64,000 nucleotides of DNA, from positions 14,799,529-14,863,528 of the forward strand of contig OX638132.1 in the NCBI GenBank assembly GCA_951804985.1, in the 5' to 3' direction. Numbering within the stretch: position 1 is the first letter of the stretch; the number at the start of each line of letters is the position of its first letter. The notes beneath the pieces were generated by a model, which had not been told where the DNA came from, made no database searches, and saw nothing but the letters and a program-made list of their open reading frames with translations. This document shows, in pieces, positions 33,698 through 44,986 of this stretch. This DNA is from Dryomyza anilis. Its lineage: Eukaryota; Arthropoda; Insecta; Diptera; Dryomyzidae. Both the position numbers and the translations under genes were made by a program.

Positions 33698-34824
33698 CAG
33701 GGTTTTTCAAATGGGACGCTACAAAAGTAGAGCGACAGGGACAGCAAACGACGCCATATTTCTTGCCGCTCTTTTGATATTTCTCTTCAGTAAGATTTGC
33801 CATTTGATGATGGAAAGATATACGAGCCAACAATGAGTCGAAATTATTAAAATTTACTACCGAAATTCGGAGTCAGTGGCCTCAACTTTAAGAGCGCTAC
33901 GTCCAATTTATGGTCGTCATAATAGTCCTAGCAGATCAAGAATTTTGCGTCTAGTGGATTTGCGTCTTTTGAATCCACAGGCACAGTACAAAATGTTCCC
34001 GTGCCAGTGAGACAAAGAAGTGCCCGTAGTGTCGAGAATATTGCTACCGCTGAGGTTTCAGTTAAAGAAAGCTAAAATGTGTCTCTCGCACGACGTTCTC
34101 AAGCGTTGGACATCTCTGTGACGTCCTTCTGGCGAATTTTGCGAAAAGATCTTGGCCTACATCCTTACAAAATCAAATTGACGCAAGAACTGAAGCCGCT
34201 TGACCACCAAAAGCGTCGTATGTTCGTGAATTGGGCTGAGCAACAACTTGATTGGGCCGTACTTCTTCCGTGATGATCAAGACCGGCACGTTACTGTGAA
34301 TGGGAATCGCTACCGTTCAATGATAACCGAATATTTTTGGCCCCAATTGGATGATATGGACTTGGAGGACATGTGGTTCCAACAGGACGGCGCCACAAGC
34401 CACACAGCAAATGCCACAATCAATTTATTGGAAACCAAGTTTGGAGAATGTGTTATCTCACGAAATGGTCCAGTCGATTGGCCGCCTCGGTCGTGCGATT
34501 TGTCGCCGTTAGACTATTTCCTGTGGGGCTACGTCAAGTCTATGGTCTATGCCAACAAGCCAGCGACGATTGATGAACTTCGTACGAATATCGAACGTGA
34601 AATTGCAGCAGTATCGGCCGATTTATGCTTGAAAACCGTCGAAAATTGGGTTCAGCGTCTGGACTTCTGCAAGCGTCCTCGTGGTGGCCATGCAAAAGAA
34701 ATTGAGTTCCATACATAATGGCATCGAACGTACTTTTACTAGAATAAAGAATTTGATTGATATCCAAAACCGTTTTTGTTTTATTTAAAAAAAACTTGTG
34801 TAGCGCTCTTATTGAAAAACCCTT
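33698..34824 (+). mobile_element. DD41D mariner-type element, deleted copy B
   Basis: 1127 bp in + orientation with TA on both sides (33696-33697 and 34825-34826). It starts CAGGGTTTTTCAAATGGGAC and ends GCTCTTATTGAAAAACCCTT. The intact family J copy at 37080-37900 shows the empty site, a single TA at 37611-37612. Relative to copy A it has lost about 200 bp in the middle. Confidence 0.92.
33807..34718 (+). pseudogene. DD41D transposase, internally deleted
   Basis: The N-terminal third (from ATG 33807) is frameshifted several times, with a local scramble around 33938-33970 (TTTGCGTC repeated). Readable parts are SLARRSQALDISVTSFW and LGLHPYKIKLTQELKPL. At 34248 the frame jumps from EQQL to IGPYFF, removing the region of the first catalytic Asp. 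The remaining C-terminal 156 residues are open, with QQDGATSH and SCDLSPLDYFLWGYV, and so preserve the family sequence around the third Asp better than copy A. It is inactive. Confidence 0.9.
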
Positions 34825-35250
34825 TATCTATTTGAAATAGTCAAACGTAATTTTGAAAAAAGTTGAATGAGGTCACAAAAAGTCTTCAAGTTAAATGCAC
34901 TTTTAAATTTTGTCATTGATAAAAAATTTTATATACTAAAAAATATGTTTCCATTATATCGCAAAACACCTCTCTAAATTTCACACAATATATTTATAAA
35001 TACTAGAAATAATTTTGAAAAAAATTTGACTAAAATCAAAACAGCTGTTTTTTCAGAAATTCGAGTTCGAAAATTTTACAATAATTGTGTAATAAACCGA
35101 ATTATAAAAAAATAATATAAACCAGAATTAAAACCTACTTTAAAGTCTTAGCATAGACACCAAAAATATCAATTTTTAACTTTATTGACCTTAATAACGG
35201 CTTTCTATTTAGAAATTTGTGTTTTTTTGAAGCTTCATAATGTTGTGCAC

Positions 35251-37079
35251 TCTACAGTATTGAGCGCATTTTGCAATGGAAGTCTACTGTATAATAGTAA
35301 AGTCTCCTCCAGCGACTTCACATCACTGCAGTATTTGTTTCAGTGGTGTCAACACATTATTGTTTTCAAAACATTGAAAAAAAAAAACACATGACACCAC
35401 TGCCGCTGAACATGCAACGAATAAAATGAGTGCAGCTAGTAAGCTTAAAGAGTGACCAACATTGAAAAGAACAAGAATTATGAAAAAGAAATATGAAATT
35501 TAAAATAAAAGAAATTGTTGAAAAAAATTGTCTACGGCAAAAACAACGCATTGATCGAAAAGCAATATATCCAACAAAAAAACATTTTTTTTTTAATTAT
35601 ATAATGAAAAAATTTTGTTTGATAAATAAAAGCATAATATAAAATATGACATGATTTTCTTATACCTTTTGTATTTTTTCAATATTTCAATATTAATGAA
35701 AATTACTTAGAGTAAGAATGATAAAAAAATGTAAAATACACTAAGTACTCGGGGTCATATGCAGTTCATTTCTGTATTTGAATTTTTAATTGCACAACAT
35801 TATAGACCTCTTCACTACAGCTATGTTTTGTTTGTGTTTTGTTTTGACAGTTCTTGGTGCTTTGTTATTTTTGATTTCAAGTATTGATTCGGCGACAGTA
35901 AATGTTATGAAACAAAGTGAATGTCTTGATGTCGGTCTCAAATGCATTTGTGCAGATGTCTATTATATATAGCTGATTTTGTATTTTGAATAATATACCC
36001 AAACTCAAAACAGATCCTTTGAATATATGAGTTTTGTTTGAACCTTAAGCATTATAATTGTTTATTATTCAAACAGAAACATGGTTATTTTATGTCTTCT
36101 TATTAAAATAACCATGGACTAATCCCGGGATTAAAATTTTAGTTCCGAAATTTCGGGATTGTTGGTCGTACGTGTACAAAAGTCAAAATAAGCGTCCAAA
36201 ACACCAAAGAATTAAATATTATTTAAATTAATTGATTAGTTTGGAAATATTTCGAAATTGATCATTTTCATAAATAAAAACATTAATTAATTAATTATAT
36301 GAACTGCGCGATCGAATGAGTGTTATTAGTAAAATTTTCACATTCATTTTAAAAGAATTGATCTAGAAAAACTGGGAGATACGTGTATTTTATTTTTTTA
36401 GTGTACTTTATGAATATAAAGTATTTTTAATATTTTAATTTAATATTCATTTTCCACAGTCTAAAGCTTGAATCACACGATTGACTATACGCTCAACCGT
36501 TAACGCAATTTTCAAACAACTTGAATATCAATTGTGTCCAATTTTGGTCTGGTTTTGGTCATATTAAAACAAACAAAAAAAAACACCCAACATTTTTGGG
36601 GCTTATTTCATTTTTGTTTTGGGTGCTATTTATTTTTTTGGTATTTAGTATTTTGTATTTTTTCTACTAGGAGTTTATTTCGTTCAATGCTACTCAGGGC
36701 AACATTAGCCAATTATTGTAAAAATATTGTTATTCAATCAAATATTACATAGAAACAAACATATATATGTTTGTGTGGAGGTTTTAAAGTTTTTGTGTGG
36801 GTATTAGGAATTGTACAAATCTATTGAATGCCAATGCATCTCATGCCGCTTTATCCGGAACAGGATATTTTATGCTATTGGCAATGCGATTTATTTGGCC
36901 AAAGAAATAAGCGTAGTAAAAAAAATATATTTTGTGATAATTTGAAAACGAAACGAATCATACCAAAAAGTTTGTATACCTGCTGAAAAGAATTTTGGGG
37001 CTTTTAATCGATAAAATATGATTTCATTAGTAGGGTTCCATTAGAATGTTTTCGATTTGTTTATTTTACGAATATATTG
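35251..37079. other. Unannotated AT-rich DNA
   Basis: No gene or RNA recognised. 36560-36680 has family K-like words (CACCCAACATTTTTGGGG, TTGGGTGCTATTT). Other short open frames here lack any motif. Confidence 0.4.
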
Positions 37080-37900
37080 AAATTAAAGACATTGGTTAAA
37101 TAATATATGGGTTATTACACATCAAATTGACTGTGTTTTAAATTATTTCTTTGATTTTCATGAAATTTAGTTAGTATCTTTGAATAGATACAAAAATATG
37201 TGAGTTGATTTTTTTTCGAAATTCGAAAATTTCACACAATTATGATGCTTCAAAAAAATACAACTTCTTTTATTAGAGGTAATTTCGTTATCTAGGTTAA
37301 TAATGTTGCAAAATGGATATTTTTGGTATCTATTATGCTAAACATTGAATGTAGATTTTGATTCTGGTTTTTATTTTTTTTTCTTATTTGGTTTATAATT
37401 ATTAAATTATTGTAAAATGTTCGAACTCGAATTTCGGCTAAAACAGTTTTTTTGATTCGGCTCAGTGTTTTTCGATATAAGGAAGAAATATTTTTTTTTT
37501 GTATATAACATTTTTTAACAATGATAAAACTTTAAAATTGTTATTAACATAAAGACTTTTTTGAGCACTTTAAACTTTATTCAAAATTACGTTTGACCAT
37601 TTCTAATAGATATCTGTAATCAATTTGTTAAATTTTATTTTAGTTATTGATCTTTACTTTTTCGTTTACGTCACTTTTGATTCAGTTTTTTCAAAGTTAG
37701 TTCTGTTTTTTAATGTTTTTTTTTTAATTGTAGAGGTGTTTTGTGATTTCATCGATGTATAATTTTGTAAATTCTTTCTCAAAACACATAATTGTAATTA
37801 ATATTCAAATAAAAATATAAACAAAGAAACGAAGTAGTATTTATTAACTTTCACTTAAGAAGTTACAGTGTATTTGAATTTAATTAAAAAAAAAAAACAA
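37080..37900. repeat. Repeat family J, copy 2 (uninterrupted)
   Basis: Reverse complement of copy 1. The segment CCATTTCTAATAGATATCTGTAATC at 37597-37621 (written here only as a locator across its GATATC centre) is the unoccupied version of the site filled by DD41D copy B. It has no coding capacity and its class is unknown. Confidence 0.75.
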
Positions 37901-37971
37901 AAAAAAAACATTATATAAACCTATATTTTTTTTATCTATTCAAAGTTATAAACTACATTGTGAGCGCACGC

Positions 37972-38222
37972 CTGATAAAAAAAGTAGCACGCGTGCACGC
38001 ACTGAATAGCAATCGTGTGTCCGCAATTGCGACTCAGTACGCTCGCACTAGTGCGAGGTATTTGTGAGTCGCATTTGATCATCAATAAAGTTGCACGAGT
38101 GCGTACAAAATTTTAAAAATCAGTAGCAAGAGATGCATATGCTCCTCAATATAGTCCCACGAGTGCGAGCAAAATGTATGAGGCGCATGTGAGCCTCATA
38201 TAGCTCGCACGAGTGCGATTAA
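37972..38222. repeat. Cluster of CGCACGAGTGCG palindromes
   Basis: Within 250 bp of otherwise AT-rich DNA the palindrome CTCGCACgAGTGCGAG and half-sites recur: GCACGCGTGCACGC, CTCGCACTAGTGCGAG, TTGCACGAGTGCGT, CCCACGAGTGCGAG and GCTCGCACGAGTGCG, with GTGAGTCGCAT/ATGTGAGCCTCAT words between them. The local GC content is far above the surroundings. It could be a motif-array element of the kind described in the findings, or a cluster of protein-binding sites. Confidence 0.6.
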
Positions 38223-38332
38223 AACGAAATAACAAAAATATACCAAGATTATTGTTTTTTTATTTTTTAGTTTTTTATTTTTAATAAATTTTTTTTGTTA
38301 ATATCACGAATTTTAAATGTATGCACATTCAT

Positions 38333-38338
38333 TTTATT
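38333..38338 (-). terminator. AATAAA polyadenylation signal of the nested gene
   Basis: CTAATAAAATG on the - strand, 80 bp past the stop at 38418. It is followed by A-rich DNA. The spacing is normal for an insect mRNA 3' end. Confidence 0.45.
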
Positions 38339-38417
38339 AGTAATACAAATGTGCAGCGTTTCACTAAGGCTATAACACCAAGACATTGAATCGTGAAACA
38401 GCGGCAACTGCAGATGA

Positions 38418-38633
38418 TTAAGTTGTCGATAAAGTTGATGACAATGATGAGCTCTGTGTGGTGAATTGATGATGCTGTTGTTGGTTAATAGTGTGACCCG
38501 TGCGATGGGTCGTTGCCGAATTGATAAAATGTTGATGTTTTGGTGAAATCGGTCCACCCTCAGCACTCACTAACATAATATTGTTGTTGTTGGTTTTGAC
38601 CGGACATGGTGGTGATGGCGGCGTGTTTTTCCT
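38418..38633 (-). CDS. Putative nested gene, terminal exon (unrecognised protein)
   Basis: Seventy-one codons plus TAA on the - strand, inside Dop2R intron 1. The translation begins RKNTPPSPPCPVKTNNNN and continues through GPISPKHQHFIN to a Gln/His/Ser/Thr-rich tail (NQQQHHQF, SSSLSS). This is the low-complexity style typical of fly protein C-termini. The exon is preceded by a good acceptor (TTTTTCAATTTAG) and joined in phase 0 to 38693-38737. I do not recognise the protein. A TE-borne or decayed origin is possible, but an intact small intron, frame and AATAAA argue for a real 3' gene end. Confidence 0.5.
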   Translation of the reverse strand, partial: RKNTPPSPPCPVKTNNNNIMLVSAEGGPISPKHQHFINSATTHRTGHTINQQQHHQFTTQSSSLSSTLSTT

Positions 38634-38692
38634 CTAAATTGAAAAATTCATAAATTGTCTTTACTGTTAGAATTTCACACTCTCGCTCTAAC

Positions 38693-38737
38693 CTGCATTT
38701 GTTGCACCATCAGTTCGCTCCCGTGCAGTTCAAGTTG
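38693..38737 (-). CDS. Putative nested gene, penultimate exon
   Basis: Fifteen codons (QLELHGSELMVQQMQ) between an acceptor-like CTGCAGTAG and the donor CAG|GTTAGAG at 38692. The following intron is 59 bp (38634-38692), the usual size of small fly introns. Phase is 0 at both sides. Upstream exons on the - strand were not identified. A 41-codon open stretch at about 38830-38960 (translation containing TKETGVGATKF) does not join in frame and is not claimed. Confidence 0.42.
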
Positions 38738-39487
38738 CTACTGCAGATGTTGACACCAATGCAGGCAATGACATGGAGGCCCTCAAAATGCAAATATTTA
38801 TGTTTCATTTAATGTTTCAAAATTATTCTGACCTTAAATGCACGGTCCACCATGACGGCAAAGTAAAATTAATGTCTATGAATTTTGTCGCCCCGACACC
38901 AGTTTCTTTAGTGACCAACAGTTGGATGACTATTTTTCCTCCAATATTTTGTATTCCTATAAAACATATTTTATCAAATTTAGCTGTTAAAAAATAACAT
39001 TTAACTTACGTGAAGACAATTCTTAAAGTTACTATTTTCCGCGTCCACCCCTTCAGAGTGTTACACCCAAATCATGTATCTTTTTATTATCGTGTGACTA
39101 CGATTCGTTTCCAGTCCCCTTCGTCTAGAATTTGTATAACGTATTTCAAACGTTTCGTTCGTTTCGCTCTTCGAATCGAACGTTTGACAAAATTTTTGTT
39201 TTTTTTTTACTTCGTCGTATGATTTATATGCTGGCAGCAAAAAAACTATCAAAATGAGCGTACTCAACGTTTCGTTTGATACATGAATCAAAAATATTAG
39301 TCACACGATATTCAACCGACATTCAAACGAATTGTAGCCGATATCGTTGTCACCGGGAAATGATCGACACGTTAGTCTCCAGTTTGCAGTAAATATCATA
39401 TCACAAAAATTCAATGTTTACAAACAGTTTTATTGTTCACAAAATCAACGAAAATTTGATAAAATATACCTTTAAAATTTAACTATA
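38738..39487. other. Unannotated DNA upstream of the nested exons
   Basis: No exon that joins in frame was found. The + strand frame at 38773-38997 has no recognisable domain. TTCGTTCGTTTCG and CTTCGTCGTATG words near 39140-39240 have no assigned meaning. Confidence 0.4.
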
Positions 39488-39730
39488 AAGGGTTTTTCCC
39501 GCTCTTTTGACATTTCTCTTCAGTAAGGTTTGCCATTTCATGATGTAAAGATATACGAATTTGAAATTCGGTAGGAAATTTTAATAATTTCGACTCGTTG
39601 TTGGCTCGTATATCTTTCCATCATAAAATGGCAAACCTTACTGAAGAGAAATGTCAAAAGAGCGGCAAGAAATATGGCGTCGTTTGCTGTCCCTGTTGCT
39701 CTACTTTTGTAGCATCCCTGTTGAAAAACC
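39488..39730. mobile_element. DD41D-derived palindromic MITE
   Basis: Starts after TA with AAGGGTTTTTC and jumps straight to CCGCTCTTTTGACATTTC, so its left arm is shortened. The right arm is the inverted 5' end of the DD41D element (TCGTATATCTTTCCATCAT through CTCTACTTTTGTAGC to TTGAAAAACC). The two arms meet at GAAATTCGGTAGGAAATTTT. It encodes no transposase. Confidence 0.85.
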
Positions 39731-39739
39731 GATTTTTTT

Positions 39740-40130
39740 TCGGGAACCACAGGTTCTCAGAAAAACGTTATTTTTTATATATTTTAGCATAAAGTCAATA
39801 TATATCGGAACAAAAAGTTTACTTAAGCCGGTATAAAATAAATTTCACTTTTAGATTTAAGTTTTATATAAGGTATTTGAGCATAAACCGGAATACACAG
39901 GTCACAATGGACCGATGATGTCAATTTTCATGCTCAGATAGCGTAGGTATATATCTAAATTAGAAGTTTCATTGATCTAGCTATTCAATATTTTTAGCAG
40001 TAGTGATTTCAACAGGAGGTCATGCTATTCAAGAATATATATATACCTTTCCATACCAGATATGCTTCCTTCTGAGTGGAGTAACAAACTGAATATACCC
40101 TTGCACTCTTAGTTTAGGGTATACAAACGT
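39740..40130. mobile_element. Repeat family F, copy 4 (partial)
   Basis: Reads as the reverse complement of family F copy 3 from its GGGAACCACAGGTTCTC and ATAAAGTCAATATATATCGG boxes, through GGTCACAATGGACCGATG, to CACTCTTAGTTTAGGGTATA. The CTGT microsatellite is deleted. It abuts a DD41D-derived MITE on its left. Confidence 0.7.
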
Positions 40131-42799
40131 TTGTACATATCGGTTATATATGTCCTAAAATGCAGATATTTAAGAATAAGAACCGAAACTAGAAACAACC
40201 ACTACAGAAAAAGCAAAGTCAAACTACGACTATTTCGATTCACTTTACATTTCTTTTTTTCTAAAACTTTTCAACATTGCAATGTAAACTTTTGAATCAA
40301 AACAAAAAAATGTCTTTTAAGTGTTCGCAACAAATTTTTGAATTTAGCGTAATTTTATAAAACGAGCTTTTTATGTACTACAAACTTTTTCGCTTGGGCA
40401 AATTTTCGTTCAGGCGATGAAGCAGTTAAAAAAACATTTATGTCCTTTCTTTTGGCACAAAAATACAATTTGGCTCACATTATTGAAACATTAAATCCGG
40501 AAATGTGTTTTTTTTTTGGTTTTTGTTTTATTCTCTTAAAAACATTGTGTGCTAATGCTTTTCTTGTCTGCTTCTTGAACTACTTGACATTTAACTATTT
40601 ATTTGCGGAAATTAAATCTATTTGATGACTTTTTCGATTTGTTATTTTAAAATGGTTTTTATGCGTTATCCGACCATCTACTGGATATGGTGAAATATTT
40701 GATGTTGGGAGTAATTAAAATGGCAAGGACATACAACCATTAATCCGTAGTCAGTCGTTATAATTAAATATAATTAAATAATGTATAAATCAGTAAAGGA
40801 AATTGTACTAAATCAAAAAGAGATATGTGTTAAAAACTGTTTTATGTCTAAACCTCAAAACATTTACATAACACACATGAATGAAGCGATAACTAAAATG
40901 AAATGGACGGTTTCGGTTTTTAAATGTATATTCCATATAAATGTATATTCCATTAATAGTACCTAATATTTTTTCAATAATTTAAAATACTGATCTAAAA
41001 GGTCATTCAAAAATCGAATTAAAATAAAATATTCATTTGAAAACCAATTTTCAAATGAAAATATCAGGCAAGAAATCGACAATTGGTTTTAAAGTTTCAA
41101 CTATAAAGAAATACAAAAATCAAATTAATCAACTCTTCTGGTGTTCAATAATTAAATTTAAAATCGAAGTATATTTTTAAAATTACACAATATACATTTC
41201 TTCTTCTCTTCATTAGTGCCATGTCTTTATAATTTGATACGATTATCTGCGTTACGAATAGCGTAAAGTTCTTGAGACAAATGTATTTTTATGTTTTCTG
41301 CATTAATCACTGCATTTTACAAGCAAATGATTGCAAAAACCACTGATGCAAAATTACACTTTATACATCCCTGTCCTCACCGTATATCTCTCTATACTAT
41401 ACAATTTTATTCAATCTATTTTTTTATCCATATACGTAACGTTTTTGAGAAATATGCAATTTTATGTTTTCTGATTTTTACAAGCAATAGTTTTCAAAAT
41501 ACAGTGAAAAATCCAAATAGAAACCATGAAATTTGCAATTTTGTTGTTTGTTTTTCGACCTAAAATAGAGTTATGGCAAAAATATGGTTTTTGTGGGCTC
41601 AAGGTCTTGCCAGATACAAAGTGCTATGTACTGCTATGTACAATTTTCTTCAAAACGTTACGTATAGGGGCCATTCCACACCAAATCGACCAGCGGTTGG
41701 AACTCACCTTCTTCGATTTCAATGAAATTGATAAAGTATATTAAGACATGCACTAACCAATTTTTTTTTATTTTTTCCGACCACTACTTCCAGAGATACA
41801 GTGGCTCAAAGTTGGAAAAAAAGGGCCAAAAATCACTTTTGTATGGTTGTTCATATTTAAATATCTCTTGAACTAGAAATTCTAGAAATTTCATTGATGA
41901 CTCGTTTTAAAGCTAATAGAACAAGTTTTCAGAAAAATTAAGTTGTAATTTCTATACGTGAACATGTGGCCCGGTGTCATTATCCTTGCACTTCAAAATG
42001 TATGTCCTTAAAAAGGACCCTTTTTAAAATTCTGAAAAAAATCTTAAGTTTTCGCCAATTTATTATAAATGTTCATACAAAATTTAAAGATGGTATTTTG
42101 ATGGCATCATATTTTAAAAAATAAATTTCTAAATTTTTAATTATTTTTTGTATAGAAAAAAAAAATTTTTTTTTTTCTACAGTAAAAGTTGTAATAATTC
42201 CTGAATATATCTGTAACTTTTATTTCTAAAATGGCATCTGTTTTATCATATTGAATCTAGTTTTTGAGATACTGATTTTGGGATATAGTTTTTACGATTT
42301 TCGAAAAATGGTATATATCTCAAAAACTAGAGACAATTTGATGAAACTGATGTCATTTTTGAAATTAGAGTTACAAATACATTGAAAAATTATTGCAAAT
42401 TTTACTTTTGAAAAAAAAAAATATTTTTTTCAATACAAAAAATATTAAAAAAATTTAGAAAACATTGTCAACGCAGTACGAAGTAGCACCTTAAAATTCT
42501 ATGGAAATAATATGGAGGAGGAATAAAAATGGTAATATTGCAGCACAATGTATCGTTGATTTGAGAACATGTCCGATAAACATATTTTTAAATGTTTTAA
42601 TACACAAAAAAACTCCTAAACGATAATTTTTATAATTTCGAAAAACATTTAACATCGTGTTAAACATATAAGTCACAAAACTGCATTTTAAAAATATCAA
42701 AAGTTGTTTTAACACCGAACTAATACAATGCGTCAGTCTTATAGTTATTACAAAAGTGTTCGAGGGAAATACTTGACCTGATTAAGTCGTTTTTTCTCT
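40131..42799. repeat. Mostly unannotated; repeat family P at 41500-42480
   Basis: 41540-41640 (TTGTTTTTCGACCTAAAATAG, CTTGCCAGATACAAAGTGC) matches 55655-55735. The continuation GGGCCATTCCACACC, TCTCTTGAACTAGAAATTC and the inverted pair ATATATCTCAAAAACTAGA / TCTAGTTTTTGAGATA (42240-42330) indicate a fold-back repeat. No coding sequence is recognised. Confidence 0.45.
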
Positions 42800-42971
42800 C
42801 ATTCTGCACGGACATTCAACCAAGCCCACCCGTTTGTAGTCCTTTCATTTCTCAACAGTGACAGAGATAATTCGTTCTTCAGTCGCACGATACGTTCAAA
42901 ACAAACATTCACCGATACTACTCCATCTTTCCTCCCTTTATAGCATATAATCCTTTCCTCGATCAACACTG
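42800..42971 (+). pseudogene. Second 3' scrap of the LINE seen at 30826
   Basis: On the + strand FSRTIR is followed, after a deletion and frame change, by KTNIHRYYSIFPPL and a stop, then GATCAACACTG. This matches the RT tail and 3'UTR start of 30826-31070 with the intervening RLWNNLPASVFP segment lost. The sequence stops where the element at 42972 begins. Confidence 0.65.
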
Positions 42972-43842
42972 CACAGAAAACAATGTCCGTCATTTTGATG
43001 AATTCCTTCTTCAAACCATGTTTTATTGTATTGAAAAACCATTCATAATATTAATGACTAACGACACCAATGTGATGAATGCGATCATAAATATGATGAG
43101 CGCTTGGTAACTGTCGAAAAAGTGTTCTTCAATATGATGAATTATATATGAAGAACACGTTTCATCATATTAAAGAACAACTACATAAAATACTACATAT
43201 ATGTACATCGAATTGAAGAATGCTTTTCATCAAACCAAATTTTAATCAAAATATTTATTTTTCGTTGATTTCTTGCCATACATCTCAGTTCTCAAGTAGT
43301 TCTTGTATGTTATTTCTCGAGAAAATGTTTTGTAATATATTTTTTCATAATTACAACTTTTTATTAATAAAAAATTATATTTATAAAAAATATATATAGA
43401 AAAAAATTATTTTTTTTTTAAAATTTTTTTTTTTTGAAAATTTAAAATAAAATCATTTTATTATTTTTTCGACAAACTTTTTTTTTCGAAAAACGTTTTT
43501 TTTTGTATTTTTTTTTTGTAATTTTTTTAAGCACATTTTTTTTGAATTATTTTTAAAAACATTTTTTTTTTGAAAAATTCGAAAAATTTAGAAAAAAAAA
43601 ATGTAAATTATTCATAGATATTATGATTATATTCATCAATATGACGATTCGAATTTGTTGTATTGAATATTTTGTTCTTCACTATGATGTTTGATAGTAT
43701 GAATAAGTTCATATATATAATGAATGCATTCATCAATATGTTATTTAATGAATGGTGGTATAAATATAATAAATCTGGTAGTTGGCGAAAAAATTCATAA
43801 TATTAATGAATAAATACATCATATTGATGATTTTTTTCTGTG
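42972..43842. mobile_element. CACAGAAAA MITE with ATTCAT/ATGAAT arrays, copy 1
   Basis: 871 bp from CACAGAAAACAATG to TTTTTTTCTGTG. The body is dozens of ATTCATnnTATGAT and ATCATATTGA words on both strands around an A/T-only core (43380-43610) that contains TTTTCGAAAAA. It matches 49981-52506 (outer parts) and 58422-59438. The flanks here are CTG/TCTG, not a clean TA. Confidence 0.75.
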
Positions 43843-44284
43843 TCTGCAATTTCATTACGGTTGGTTAATATGAAAATAAAAGTCAAATTTGGGAGACAAT
43901 CAGACAGCGAACAGGCAGACAGAAGTCTGTAGATAGGTCAATTTACTAGTTACACTGATTAGGATGACCAAATTGAATATATCCTTTCACTTGGGTAATA
44001 ATAACCATAATAGTTTGGCGCTACAGACCTGATGAATTTATGCCGAGCTCTCTCTCTTACCATTTGAGCTGTGTGTGTTTTATTTGTACGGTTTAATATA
44101 TTTGATATTTTAAACATTTTTGAAAATTATGACTTTGTGAATTAGTTTCTTTCACTTTAAGATTTAATCTTTAAAACATATTTCATCAATTTCCAATAAA
44201 AGAAAACGCATTTCTAAATATTCGCTACATCAAAAGATACAGAGTTTTGGCGTAGGTAGTATAGACTGAAAATAATTTCTAGGA
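43843..44284. other. Repeat scraps including a SINE fragment
   Basis: 43900-44000 resembles the microsatellite end of family F (CAGACAGCGAACAGGCAGAC, TTGAATATATCCTTTCACT). 44005-44098 is a SINE body fragment (ATAATAGTTTGGCGCTACAG, CCGAGCTCTCT, TTTGAGCTGTGTGTG). The rest shows nothing. Confidence 0.6.
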
Positions 44285-44935
44285 CATTTTACGAAATATT
44301 TTTTCGTAATTTTTATTTTCGTAGAATACACGAATAATTCGTAGAATACACGAAACATATGTAAATTCTATTTTTTCCCAATTTTTTTTGCGAACGATTC
44401 GTATATATAGAGTTTTTCAACAGGAACGTTACAAAAGTAGAGGGACAGGGACAGCAAACGACGCCAAATTTCTTGCCGCTCTTTTGGCATTTCTCTTCAG
44501 TAAGGTTTGCCATTTCATGATTTTATGTCCCTGTCGCTCTACTTTTGTAGTGTCCCTGTTGAAAAACACTTGAAAAAAACACTTGAAATATTCGTAAAAT
44601 AAAAACAACAACAACAAATTACGAATAGTTTCGTAAAATGTTTCATATGTTTCATAAATGTACGAATGCTATCGTCAAAAGTACGAATACTTTCGTAAAA
44701 TGTACGAATATATTCGTAAAAAGGTACACAATATTCAATAAATTACGAATCTTTCGTATTATGTACGAATGGCTTTCGTAGATAAAATCTACGAATACTT
44801 TCGTGAAATAAACAATTAATATTCCTAATTTTATCATAAATTTACGAAAGTTCTTTCGTGTATTTAACGAAATATTTCGTGGATAAATTTGCGAATTTTT
44901 TCGTAAAATACACGAACGATTTCGTGTATTTTAAG
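44285..44935. repeat. Array of ACGAA..TTCGT palindromes
   Basis: More than twenty copies of TACGAAT and its complement ATTCGTA, mostly paired as short palindromes (TACGAATACTTTCGTAAAATG, CACGAATAATTCGTAG, ACACGAACGATTTCGTG). The array is interrupted at 44410-44571 by a DD41D-derived MITE. It ends near GTGCAGAAAAAAAA. It encodes no protein. Confidence 0.75.
44410..44571. mobile_element. DD41D-derived palindromic MITE, short form
   Basis: About 162 bp. After TA it reads GAGTTTTTCAACAGGAACG, runs to TTGCCATTTCATGATTTTATG, then turns back with GTCCCTGTCGCTCTACTTTTGTAG and ends TTGAAAAACAC. It consists of two inverted copies of the DD41D 5' end with a very short loop. Confidence 0.85.
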
Positions 44936-44986
44936 CAGATTTTATTTTAAGTGCAGAAAAAAAATATATATTTTTGATGTTGACAG

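Larger units (their letters stand above)
33430..35250. repeat. Repeat family J, copy 1 (split by DD41D copy B)
   Basis: 33430-33697 plus 34825-35250 is the reverse complement of 37080-37900. Shared blocks include AGTGAACAGATAATGGG-type sequence, AATTACTTCGTT..TTGTTT, CACAAATCACCTCTACAATT, GGTCAAACGTAATTTTGAA, CAAAACAGCTGTTTTTTC and TTCGAGTTCGAAAATTTTACAATAA. The two halves are contiguous in copy 2, so the middle is a later insertion. Confidence 0.75.

Noticed and set aside
38773..38997. + strand open frame MEALKMQIF... as a gene
   Set aside because: No recognisable domain, no splice or polyadenylation support; the opposite strand has better exon evidence nearby.
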